A stretch of DNA of 50,696 nt. Origin: an uncultured bacterium (GTDB lineage: Bacteria > Verrucomicrobiota > Kiritimatiellia > CAIVKH01). Position 1 is the stretch's first letter. Each line of letters opens with the position of its first letter. Where the stretch lies: contig CALGMT010000044.1 of assembly GCA_937958885.1 (NCBI GenBank), positions 1 to 50,696 on the forward strand, written 5' to 3'. Positions 32,027 through 39,473 of this stretch are shown in pieces. Position numbers and translations under genes: made by a program. The notes under the pieces were generated by a model, which made no database searches, was not told where the DNA came from, and was given only the letters and a program-made list of their open reading frames with translations.

Positions 32027-33250
32027 ATGACCAAACGTATTGTCATCGCTGGCGGCGGCGCGGCGGGCTTCTTCGCCGCGATTGCCGCGGCGGAGGCCGA
32101 TCCTCAAGCCCGCGTTGACGTGCTCGAAAAAAGCCCCGAGCTTCTCGCGAAGGTCTCTATCTCCGGCGGCGGACGTTGCAACGTTACGCACCACTGTTTC
32201 GAGGTCGACCGACTGGTCCAGCACTATCCGCGCGGAGCGCGGGAAATGATAGGACCGTTTCACCGATTCCAACCGCGCGATACCGTTCAATGGTTCGAGT
32301 CGCGCGGCGTCCCGCTCAAGGTCGAGGCGGATGGCCGCATGTTCCCAGTAACCGACCGCTCGTCCTCCATCGTGCAATGTCTGCTCCGCGCAGCGCGAGA
32401 GGCGGGCGTGCGCATCCATACGGGCCGCGGACTGCGGGCCATTCGTCCGCGCTCCGGCGGCGGATTCGACCTCGATCTCACCACTGGCGACACCATTCCG
32501 GCGGATCGCTTGCTGCTGGCCACGGGCGGAAACAAGGCGACCGCAGGTTACCGGCTCGCGGTCTCGGTCGGTCATACGATCGAGCCGCCCGTGCCCTCAC
32601 TGTTCACCTTCAACGTGCCGGACGAATCGCTTCATGCACTTGCCGGTATTGCCGCGCCGAATGCTGTGATCCGCGCCCCGCGCGAGCGCGTGGAACAGAT
32701 TGGGCCCATCTTGATTACCCACTGGGGATTGAGTGGTCCGGCCGCGCTGAAATTGTCGGCATGGGGCGCCCGCGCCTTCGCGGAGCATGAGTATCGCGCG
32801 GAATTGCTCGTCAACTGGCAGCGAGACGGCCTCGTAGCACTCAAGGAGCACATCGCGAAAAACCGCGCGGAACATCCCGCCCGGACCTTGGCGGCCTCGC
32901 ATGTGTTGGATGTACCCGCTCGATTTTGGGAGTGGCTCTGTTGCAAAGCCGAGATTCCTCCGGATCGACAGTGGAGCCGATTGTCGAAAGCGGAGGGAGA
33001 ACGGCTGATTGAAACCTGCACCGCGAGCCGGTTCACGATGAACGGGAAAAGCATCTACAAGGACGAGTTTGTCACGTGCGGCGGCGTCCGGCTGAGCGAG
33101 GTGAATTTCAAGACGATGGAGAGCAAATGCTGCCCCGGTCTCTACTTGGCCGGGGAGCTCCTCGATATCGACGCCGTCACCGGAGGCTTTAACTTCCAAG
33201 CGGCGTGGACCACCGGATGGATCGCGGGGCAGGCCATGGCGAGCGCCTAG
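32027..33250 (+). CDS. HI0933/YhiN-family flavoprotein
   Basis: Predicted FAD-binding oxidoreductase of 407 residues. The N-terminal Rossmann motif IVIAGGGAAGFFAAIAAAE is followed by the family mark SISGGGRCNVTHHC. Further matches are LLLATGGNKATAGY, ITHWGLSGPAALKLS, FVTCGGVRLSEVNFKTMESK and GELLDIDAVTGGFNFQAAW. The family is common but its substrate is unknown; a role in RNA modification or redox repair has been suggested for relatives. Alone on its transcript, preceded by the palindromic repeat and convergent with the solute-binding protein gene. Confidence 0.93.
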   Translation: MTKRIVIAGGGAAGFFAAIAAAEADPQARVDVLEKSPELLAKVSISGGGRCNVTHHCFEVDRLVQHYPRGAREMIGPFHRFQPRDTVQWFESRGVPLKVEADGRMFPVTDRSSSIVQCLLRAAREAGVRIHTGRGLRAIRPRSGGGFDLDLTTGDTIPADRLLLATGGNKATAGYRLAVSVGHTIEPPVPSLFTFNVPDESLHALAGIAAPNAVIRAPRERVEQIGPILITHWGLSGPAALKLSAWGARAFAEHEYRAELLVNWQRDGLVALKEHIAKNRAEHPARTLAASHVLDVPARFWEWLCCKAEIPPDRQWSRLSKAEGERLIETCTASRFTMNGKSIYKDEFVTCGGVRLSEVNFKTMESKCCPGLYLAGELLDIDAVTGGFNFQAAWTTGWIAGQAMASA

Positions 33251-33278
33251 GCCGCTCACGGCGGCGCGCGCAGCGGGC

Positions 33279-34430
33279 TCAACGTCGCGCGGGCGGCGCG
33301 GAGGAGATCGACTTGATCGGCGTGCCGGGGTATTTGGCCTCGGTGAAGTGGATGATCCAATAGTCCGCCGCCATGCGATCTCCATTCTCGTTGAACGAGA
33401 TCGGTCCTGTAATGCCGTCTAGTTCAACGGTTCGGACGGCTTCGCACACCTGTATTCGCGTTGGACGGCGGCCTTCGTTCTTTTCAATCGCCATTTCGAT
33501 ACCCGTCAGCGCCACGCGGGCGGCATCATACGCGTACAAGGCAAACGCCTCCGGCGCGCGTCCAAAACGAGCCGCAAACGTCGTCGCGAATTGTTGCGCG
33601 GCGGGATATTTTTCCACCGGCCCCGCGACGGTGGTGTAATAGGCGCCCACTACCGCGTTTTGCGCAATATCGACAAAGGCGGAGGACTCCAATCCATCGG
33701 GCCCCATGAAGATAGCCTCAATTTTACGCTCGCGCATCTGCTTGAGCAGCACGCCGCCCTGATCGTAGATGCCGCCGAAATACACGAGATCCGGCTTCAG
33801 CGCGCGCATCTGCAAAATGAGCGATTGAAAATTCGTCTTTTCCTCGGTTCCGATAAACCCGACCACGGTCCCGCCGAGCGCCGCGACTCGATCGCGGAAA
33901 GCGTTCGCGATCCCCTGGCCGTATGCGGTCTTGTCGTGCACCACCAGAATGCGCTTGGCCTTCAAATCCGTTACCGCGAACTCGGCGCCCACGGGGCCCT
34001 GGACATCGTCGCGTCCGCACACGCGGTTGATGTTATGCAGGCCGCGCTCGGTCACGCGCGGGTTGGTGCTGCCGGGGGTGACCATCGCGAGGTTGACATC
34101 CTTGTACACCTCTGACGTCGGAATCGTGACGCCGGAATTAAAGTGGCCAACGATAGCGAGCACGTCCGGATCGTTGACCAACCGGCGGGCGACGGCCACG
34201 CCGACGTCCGGCTGCGCCTGGTCATCCTGCGGCGCGAACTGCAGGTCGAACCCCAGCGCGCGAAAGCGCGGCTGCGCCTCCTCGATGGCCAGTTGCGCGC
34301 CGAGCTTGACCATCTCGCCGAGGCTCGCCTGCGGTCCCGACAGCATGCTGCCCGACGCGATCTTGATGACCTCGCCGCGCGCCGCGGCGGTGCACAGGAG
34401 AAACGATAGGATTAGAGGAGCAGTTTTCAT
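33279..34430 (-). CDS. periplasmic ligand-binding protein, branched-chain amino acid ABC type
   Basis: LivJ-like type-I periplasmic binding protein of 383 residues. It has a signal peptide (MKTAPLILSFLLCTAAARG), then IKIASGSMLSGPQASLGEM, VAIVGHF-like LAIVGHFNSGVTIPTSEVY, NLAMVTPGSTNPRVTERG, ILVVHDKTAYGQGIANAF and GPDGLESSAFV. These fit binding of branched-chain amino acids or related small ligands. No ABC permease or ATPase gene is nearby, so it is an orphan receptor here. ATG 34430 is chosen for the signal peptide; the much longer open frame upstream runs through non-coding and opposite-strand sequence. Confidence 0.92.
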   Translation of the reverse strand: MKTAPLILSFLLCTAAARGEVIKIASGSMLSGPQASLGEMVKLGAQLAIEEAQPRFRALGFDLQFAPQDDQAQPDVGVAVARRLVNDPDVLAIVGHFNSGVTIPTSEVYKDVNLAMVTPGSTNPRVTERGLHNINRVCGRDDVQGPVGAEFAVTDLKAKRILVVHDKTAYGQGIANAFRDRVAALGGTVVGFIGTEEKTNFQSLILQMRALKPDLVYFGGIYDQGGVLLKQMRERKIEAIFMGPDGLESSAFVDIAQNAVVGAYYTTVAGPVEKYPAAQQFATTFAARFGRAPEAFALYAYDAARVALTGIEMAIEKNEGRRPTRIQVCEAVRTVELDGITGPISFNENGDRMAADYWIIHFTEAKYPGTPIKSISSAPPARR

Positions 34431-34505
34431 AGCCGTTTTATCCCCCCGCAGCCTCCGCTTGTCAATCCGGTCGCCATGCGATCCCGTTTGCGTTATGCTT
34501 GCCGC

Positions 34506-34907
34506 ATGTTCTCCGCCCAAAAAGAACTCGATCTGCGCGCGAGGATGGCCGCGCTCGGCATTCGCGAGGAGGATATCGCGGAGAAATTCATCCGCGCATC
34601 CGGCCCCGGTGGCCAGAAGGTGAACAAGACATCGTCGGCGGTCTATCTGCTCCACAAGCCCTCGGGCATCGAGGTTAAGTGCGCGCGGGAACGCTCGCAG
34701 GCCCTGAATCGATTTCTCGCCCGCCGGCTGCTGTGCGAGCGCCTCGATGCCCGCCAGCGCGGCGCGGCCAGCGAGAAACAGCAGGCGATTGAGCGGATAC
34801 GGCGGCGCAAGCGGCAAAAATCCAGGCGTCAGAAGCTTCGCATGGTCGCCGACAAACGACATCGCGCCGGCATCAAAGCGCTGCGCGGCGCGCCTGCCGC
34901 GGACTGA
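34506..34907 (+). CDS. RF-1-domain protein (GGQ peptidyl-tRNA hydrolase type)
   Basis: Ribosome-associated hydrolase-like protein of 133 residues consisting of the release-factor catalytic domain only. The motif ASGPGGQKVNKTSSAVYLLH includes the GGQ that triggers peptidyl-tRNA hydrolysis, and the basic C-terminal tail (RRRKRQKSRRQKL) probably binds rRNA. It lacks the codon-recognition domains of RF1/RF2, so it resembles ArfB or the C12orf65-like group used in ribosome rescue; the exact subgroup is uncertain. ATG 34506 is chosen because it begins directly before the conserved domain. Confidence 0.88.
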   Translation: MFSAQKELDLRARMAALGIREEDIAEKFIRASGPGGQKVNKTSSAVYLLHKPSGIEVKCARERSQALNRFLARRLLCERLDARQRGAASEKQQAIERIRRRKRQKSRRQKLRMVADKRHRAGIKALRGAPAAD

Positions 34908-34979
34908 TTCTCGGTCACCGCGCGCGAAAGACTCGGATTTGAATTTGGATCGGTATACCGCTCGCGATAAAGTGCCCGC

Positions 34980-36167
34980 GTGAATGACGCCATGAAATGG
35001 GCTTCCGCCGCCGTGGCATCGCCGAACATGAGCGATGCGCTCGCGCGCGCCGCCGGAATAATCCGCAAGCAGAAGCTCGATTCAGAACTGGATTGCTGCC
35101 TGGTGTTCTTCTCAACGAAGTACGAGGATTCCTTTTCCTATTTGCCCGCGCTGCTCAAAGAGCATCTTCCCGCGCGGGTGGTTTTCGGCTGCGCGGCGGC
35201 CGGAGTGATTGGCGGCGGAATCGAAATCGAACAGACGCCGGCGGTCGCCATCGCCGCGGCCCGATTGCCGGAGGTCGAGGTGCGCGTTGCGCAGGTCGAT
35301 ACGGACGGACTGCCGGACGAGGATGCGCCGCCCGGCGTATGGCGGAACTGGCTCGGACTGGAACGCGCCGATCCCGCGCTGATTACGGTCCTGGCGCACC
35401 CGTATGCCGCGCGACTCGATGCGTTGCTGGCCGGCATGGACTACGCCTTTCCAACCGCCCGCATCGTCGGCGGTATCGCAGGCGCGGGTCAGTCGGCGAG
35501 TGAACCGGCGCTCTTCGACGGATCAGACGTTCGCACAGGCGGCGTGCTGCTCGCCGCGTTCAGCGGGAATGTGGCGGTGGATACAGCGGTCGCCCAGGGC
35601 TGCCGCCCGGTCGGCCGCCCGCTGACCGTGACTCGATGCGAGCAGAACGTCCTGCTGGAAGTGGACGGACAAAAGCCGCTGCATTACCTGGCCGAACTCG
35701 TCGAATCCGCGCCCGAGTCGGATCGTTCCCTGATGCGTCACTCGCTGTTTCTCGGCATCCGCGCGGAGCAGGCGGAGTCCTCCGCCGCCGACAACGACTA
35801 TCTCGTCCGCAACCTCGTCGGCATTGACTACGCCCGCGGCATTCTCGCCGTCGGTGCGCCGCTGCGCGAAGGAATGGTGGTGCATTTTCACCTGCGCGAT
35901 CGACACACATCCGCCGCCGACGTGCGGCAAGTCCTCGCGCGGCACGCCGGCGCAACGCCTGCCGGCGCGCTGCTCTTTTCTTGTCTCGGCCGCGGCAAGC
36001 GGCTGTACCAAGAGCCCAACTACGATAGCCGCGCGTTTGCCGAAACGTTCGGCGACGTTCCGCTCGCGGGCTTCTTTTGCAACGGCGAAATCGGTCCAGT
36101 CGGCAACGCAACCTGCATTCACGGGTACACCAGCTCCTTCGCGCTGATCCGCCCGGCGCGCAATTGA
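34980..36167 (+). CDS. FIST-domain protein (FIST_N plus FIST_C)
   Basis: Predicted small-ligand sensory protein of 395 residues. The N-terminal FIST domain has CCLVFFSTKYEDSFSYL, VFGCAAAGVIGGG and IVGGIAGAGQSASEPALF. The C-terminal part has LFLGIRAEQ, LVRNLVGID, GALLFSCLGRGKRLYQ and the closing GFFCNGEIGPVGNATCIHGYT. FIST proteins usually feed histidine kinases or cyclic-di-GMP enzymes, but none is adjacent. It starts at GTG (or ATG 34992) and is followed after 1 nt by a glycosyltransferase gene, suggesting a joint function that is not known. Confidence 0.92.
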   Translation: MNDAMKWASAAVASPNMSDALARAAGIIRKQKLDSELDCCLVFFSTKYEDSFSYLPALLKEHLPARVVFGCAAAGVIGGGIEIEQTPAVAIAAARLPEVEVRVAQVDTDGLPDEDAPPGVWRNWLGLERADPALITVLAHPYAARLDALLAGMDYAFPTARIVGGIAGAGQSASEPALFDGSDVRTGGVLLAAFSGNVAVDTAVAQGCRPVGRPLTVTRCEQNVLLEVDGQKPLHYLAELVESAPESDRSLMRHSLFLGIRAEQAESSAADNDYLVRNLVGIDYARGILAVGAPLREGMVVHFHLRDRHTSAADVRQVLARHAGATPAGALLFSCLGRGKRLYQEPNYDSRAFAETFGDVPLAGFFCNGEIGPVGNATCIHGYTSSFALIRPARN

Positions 36168-36168
36168 C

Positions 36169-37281
36169 ATGAACGCGCGCGACGCCATCGCCTACTACAT
36201 CACCGCGCACGGCTACGGGCACGGCACGCGGTCGTGCGATATTCTCCGCGCGATTCGCGAACGGGATCCGGCACGCCCGCTAACGGTCGTTTCCGATCTT
36301 CCGCAATCGTTTTTAGACTCCCGACTCGGCGATCTCGGCTGCCGATTTCGCGCGGCGCGTTTCGATGTCGGAATGGTGCAGCTCGATTCCATCCGCGTGG
36401 ATATCGGCGCCACCTTGCGCGAATGCCGCGAACTGCTTAGCCGCGCCGATGGGCTGTTGGAAGCGGAAATCCGATTTTTGGAGGCGGAGAACATCGGCGC
36501 GGTCGTGTGCGACATTCCGTCGGTCCCGCTTCGCGCCGCGAAAGCGGCAGGTATTCCCGCGCTGGGGGCGGGCAATTTCGCGTGGGACTGGATTTACGAA
36601 GCGTTTGTGGACGACGACCCCGCGTGGCGGGAGATCGTCGAGCACTTTCGCGGCGGTTACGCTCTCTGCGACCTCTTGATGCGCATGCCCTTCGCCGAGC
36701 CGATGGCGGCGTTCCCGCGCCGCATTGACATCGGCGTCACCGCGCGGCCTGGCCGCGCGCGCCGCGTCGAGCTGGCGGCGCTCACCGGCGCGAATCCCGC
36801 CAAGCCCTGGGTCCTGCTGTCCTTCGCGAGTTTGTCGTGGGACGATGCCGCGTTACGAAACCTGCATGCGTTGCGCGACTGGGACTTCTTCACCGTACGC
36901 CCGCTCGCGTGGGAAGGTCCGAATATACATGCGGTCGATCGCCGAATCATTCCGTATGCGGATGTGCTCGCTTCGTGCGATGTGGTCCTCACGAAACCCG
37001 GTTTCGGCGTGCTGGCCGAGTGCGCCGTGAATTGCAAGCCGATCGTCTATGTAGAGCGCACCGATTTTCGCGAATATCCGATTCTGGAAGCGGCCGTGAA
37101 GCGCTACTACCGCCACATCCATTTGCCCTCCGAGCGCCTCTATCGCGGCGACCTGCGCGCCGCGCTGGAGGCGATCGCATCCGCCCCCGAGCCGACGGAA
37201 TCGGTGCCCGCCGGCGGCGATGTACAAGCCGCGGAGTTGATCCTTGACCGGGTGCGGCAGGAGTCGGTCAGCACGCGATAA
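36169..37281 (+). CDS. MurG-like (GT-B) glycosyltransferase family protein
   Basis: Predicted cytoplasmic nucleotide-sugar-dependent enzyme of 370 residues. The N-terminus AIAYYITAHGYGHGTRSCDI is a glycine-rich donor-domain loop like that of arabinokinase-linked or MurG-like GT-B proteins. The C-terminal half has VLLSFASLSWDD and DVVLTKPGFGVLAECAVNCKPIV, the conserved nucleotide-binding region where Gly-Phe-Gly and Glu contact the sugar nucleotide. The acceptor is unknown. Its start lies 1 nt after the FIST gene; its end overlaps the convergent phosphodiesterase gene by 14 nt. Confidence 0.88.
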   Translation: MNARDAIAYYITAHGYGHGTRSCDILRAIRERDPARPLTVVSDLPQSFLDSRLGDLGCRFRAARFDVGMVQLDSIRVDIGATLRECRELLSRADGLLEAEIRFLEAENIGAVVCDIPSVPLRAAKAAGIPALGAGNFAWDWIYEAFVDDDPAWREIVEHFRGGYALCDLLMRMPFAEPMAAFPRRIDIGVTARPGRARRVELAALTGANPAKPWVLLSFASLSWDDAALRNLHALRDWDFFTVRPLAWEGPNIHAVDRRIIPYADVLASCDVVLTKPGFGVLAECAVNCKPIVYVERTDFREYPILEAAVKRYYRHIHLPSERLYRGDLRAALEAIASAPEPTESVPAGGDVQAAELILDRVRQESVSTR

Positions 37282-37759
37282 GTTCGAGACGGTCCTCGGC
37301 CGTGTCCAACATCGCAATCGTCGGGGGATTCGCGCGATAAACCGCGCCGGGATTGATCACGCGCGTCCGTCCGACGCGTTCGTCGCTCGCCGCGTGCGTG
37401 TGGCCGGTGAAGACATAATCGAAATCGCCCGAGGCGATGACCTGTTCCAGCGCGCTGCGATGGTGTCCGTGCAGGATCGCAATGCGTTTTCCCGCGAGCG
37501 TGAGTTCCGCCCGATAGGTGATCGGGCGTCCGTCCGGCCCGCGCCAGAAGGTCGCCTCATATTCATCCACATTCCCGAGAACCGCGTGGAATGCAGCGCT
37601 GTGCGCCGCGCAGCGGGCGGCGAGTTCCTCCAGGACCTCTTCGCTGCCGATGTCGCCGCAGTGCAGAATCACCTCGCACCCGCGCGAGAGCAGCGTTTCG
37701 ATTGCGCGAATAGCGCGAATCGCGTGTCCGTGCGTATCGGAGAGGATGCCGATATTCAT
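37268..37759 (-). CDS. YfcE-type metallophosphoesterase
   Basis: Calcineurin-like phosphodiesterase of 163 residues, probably acting on a small phosphodiester or nucleotide. All metal motifs are visible: SDTHGH near the N-terminus, LHCGDIG, LGNVDEYE, ILHGHHRSALE, and FTGHTHAASDE followed by INPGAVYR. Length and simple fold match the YfcE/MJ0936 group. Convergent with the glycosyltransferase gene, which it overlaps by 14 nt. Confidence 0.93.
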   Translation of the reverse strand: MNIGILSDTHGHAIRAIRAIETLLSRGCEVILHCGDIGSEEVLEELAARCAAHSAAFHAVLGNVDEYEATFWRGPDGRPITYRAELTLAGKRIAILHGHHRSALEQVIASGDFDYVFTGHTHAASDERVGRTRVINPGAVYRANPPTIAMLDTAEDRLELIAC

Positions 37760-37846
37760 TGCGCGCGAGCGGGAGCCGTCAGGCGCATCCGGGTTTCAGG
37801 ACCGCGCGTCCCGTCATTCCCATGGTCTGTCATCGAAAAGTTCGAA

Positions 37847-37963
37847 AAGGGGTCAGTCCTTTATTATTGACGTAAAGGGGTCAATGCTTTACTATTAACT
37901 TGTTGCATGTGAATATCTTGCGCATTCAGTAAAGAATAAAGGACTGACCCCTTCTGACCCCTT
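37847..37963. repeat. inverted-repeat element of the GGGGTCAGTCCTT type
   Basis: AAGGGGTCAGTCCTTTATT (37847-37865) is the perfect reverse complement of 37935-37953, 69 nt apart. A diverged direct copy of the left repeat starts near 37874 (AAAGGGGTCAATGCTTTAC), itself forming a small GTAAAG/CTTTAC hairpin. An extra GACCCCTT lies at 37956-37963. The element holds no gene. Repeats of this kind commonly flank IS200-like REP-associated transposases, so this looks like a non-autonomous remnant; it is AT-rich compared with its surroundings. Confidence 0.78.
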
Positions 37964-37972
37964 CTGATTTGT

Positions 37973-38854
37973 TCACGCGCATGGGAGAGGCTGGGCGACG
38001 GCGAACTCGTCGCGTTCGTCCGCGCGAAGCGTCGCGCCGAAAAGGTCGGGGTCGTGGTCGAACAAGAGCAGGATGCCCTCCCTCGCGATGCGGGGCAGCC
38101 AGTCGCGCTTCCATGCGCGCGTGTCGAGCGGGAAGGTGTCGTAGCTGGTTTGAAAGACCATGCGCAGGTTGTGGCGCATGGGGCATACGTCGCCGGCGAA
38201 CAGAAGCTGGGAAAGGCCCGGAAACGCCCCGGCGTCGGGGTGGTTGAGTTCCAGCAGCGGGTGCGCGATGCGGATCGCACAGTGGCCGCGGGTGTGGCCG
38301 GATGTCCGATGCATCCAGACGCCGGGGAGGATTTCGGCCTCGTCGTGTTCGATAAGTTCCATCGCCGCGCCGCGCAAGGGATCAATTGTATCGGGCGGAT
38401 AGGATTTGTAGAGCAGGGGGTTTGCGGTGGTTGCGTCGCGCCATTCCTGGGCGTGGATGTAGAGGAGTGCGCGGGGGAAAGATCGCTCTCGCGCAAAGGA
38501 CGGCGGGGCGACGGCGCCGCCGGCGTGGTCCCAGTGCAGGTGGGTGAAGACGATAAAGTCGATCTCGTCCGGCAGCTTGCCGGCCTGGTGCAGCGCGTCG
38601 AGCAGGGGCCAGCCGGGCCCGAGGCCGTGCAGGCGCTGTTCCTTTTCGGAAAAGCGTTCGGCGGCGCCGCAGCCGGTGTCGATCAGACCGGTGCGCCCGT
38701 CGTCGAGTTCCACAAGCAGGACATGGGCGTGTTGCGGGATGCGGTTCTGCTCGTCCGGCGCGATGCGGCGCGACCAAATAGGCTTTGGAACCAAGCCGAA
38801 CATCGTGCCGCCATCGGAGGCGAAGCGCGAGGCGACGATCGGGGTGACGCGCAT
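37973..38854 (-). CDS. MBL-fold metallo-hydrolase
   Basis: Predicted Zn-dependent hydrolase of 293 residues, possibly a lactonase or esterase. Motif sequence is GLIDTGCG, then FTHLHWDHAGG (HxHxDH metal site), the second-site His in RTSGHTRGHCAI, LLFAGDVCPM and the final LLLFDHDPD. The PIW...R.DE N-terminal pattern matches the broad group that includes quorum-quenching lactonases, but substrate cannot be told from sequence. It starts 5 nt after infC and is probably read through from the thrS-infC transcript. Confidence 0.92.
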   Translation of the reverse strand: MRVTPIVASRFASDGGTMFGLVPKPIWSRRIAPDEQNRIPQHAHVLLVELDDGRTGLIDTGCGAAERFSEKEQRLHGLGPGWPLLDALHQAGKLPDEIDFIVFTHLHWDHAGGAVAPPSFARERSFPRALLYIHAQEWRDATTANPLLYKSYPPDTIDPLRGAAMELIEHDEAEILPGVWMHRTSGHTRGHCAIRIAHPLLELNHPDAGAFPGLSQLLFAGDVCPMRHNLRMVFQTSYDTFPLDTRAWKRDWLPRIAREGILLLFDHDPDLFGATLRADERDEFAVAQPLPCA

Positions 38855-38859
38855 GGCGG

Positions 38860-39423
38860 TCAGCGGGGCGCTGGCGCAGGCGCAGGGCGCGGCGCGGGTT
38901 TCGCCTCCGCCTTGCGCGGGCCGGGCGCAATCATCATGAAGATAAAGCGGCCCATTTCTTCGGGCGAGCGTTCAATTCGGGCCACGTCCTCGACATCTTT
39001 CATGACGCGGTGCATCAACTGGTGTCCGATTTCCTTGTGGGCCTGCTCGCGTCCGCGGAACATAAGCGAAGCCTTGACGCGGTGTCCATCGGCGATGAAA
39101 TCCCGAATATGGCGCAGTTTGGTCTGGTAGTCGTGTTCCTCCACGTTGGGGTGGAACTTGACTTCCTTGATGCGCTGGCTGGAGTGGTGCTTTCGCGCTT
39201 CCTTTTCCTTCTTGGCCAGTTCGAACTTGTATTTGCCGAAATCCATAATTCGGCAGACTGGAGGCTGCGCGGTGGGGGCGATTTCGACGAGGTCGAGGTT
39301 GAGCTGGCGCGCCTTGGTCAGCGCGTCGTAGGTGGATACGATGCCCAACTGGTTGCCGTCCGGGTCGAGCAGGCGAACCGACGGAACCCGTATCTGATTG
39401 TTCACTCGAATGAACGTGCGTAT
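38860..39423 (-). CDS. infC: translation initiation factor IF-3, predicted AUA start
   Basis: IF-3 binds the 30S subunit and rejects non-AUG and elongator-tRNA initiation. Visible motifs are IRVNNQIRVPSVRLLDPDG, LVEIAPTAQPPVCRIMDFG, KYKFELAKKEKE and the C-terminal VKFHPNVEEHDYQTKL with RGREQAHKEIG. The nearest standard start (GTG 39405) would cut the conserved IRVNN block and lies 27 nt from the ribosome-binding site. ATA at 39423 lies 9 nt from GGAGG (39437-39433), and a stop at 39465-39463 with no ATG, GTG or TTG in between rules out upstream starts; ATT 39411 is an alternative. A rare AUU/AUA/AUC start is a known self-regulation feature of infC. Length from ATA is 187 residues, plus a short Pro/Ala-rich tail. 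It follows thrS. Confidence 0.93.
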   Translation of the reverse strand: MRTFIRVNNQIRVPSVRLLDPDGNQLGIVSTYDALTKARQLNLDLVEIAPTAQPPVCRIMDFGKYKFELAKKEKEARKHHSSQRIKEVKFHPNVEEHDYQTKLRHIRDFIADGHRVKASLMFRGREQAHKEIGHQLMHRVMKDVEDVARIERSPEEMGRFIFMMIAPGPRKAEAKPAPRPAPAPAPR

Positions 39424-39432
39424 GGCGCTAGT

Positions 39433-39437
39433 CCTCC
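39433..39437 (-). promoter_or_regulatory. ribosome-binding site deciding the infC start
   Basis: GGAGG on the minus strand sits 9 nt before ATA 39423 and 27 nt before GTG 39405. It is the only good ribosome-binding site in the thrS-infC gap, so it supports the rare non-AUG start of infC. Confidence 0.65.
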
Positions 39438-39473
39438 GTTTCGATGGTGGATGGTGGAAGCTTCATTGGGCGG

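Noticed and set aside
34431-34862. N-terminal extension of the solute-binding protein
   Set aside because: The frame is open upstream but overlaps the opposite-strand RF-1-domain gene, and a good signal peptide begins at 34430.
37847-37963. complete insertion sequence
   Set aside because: Only 69 nt lie between the perfect inverted repeats, so no transposase can be encoded.
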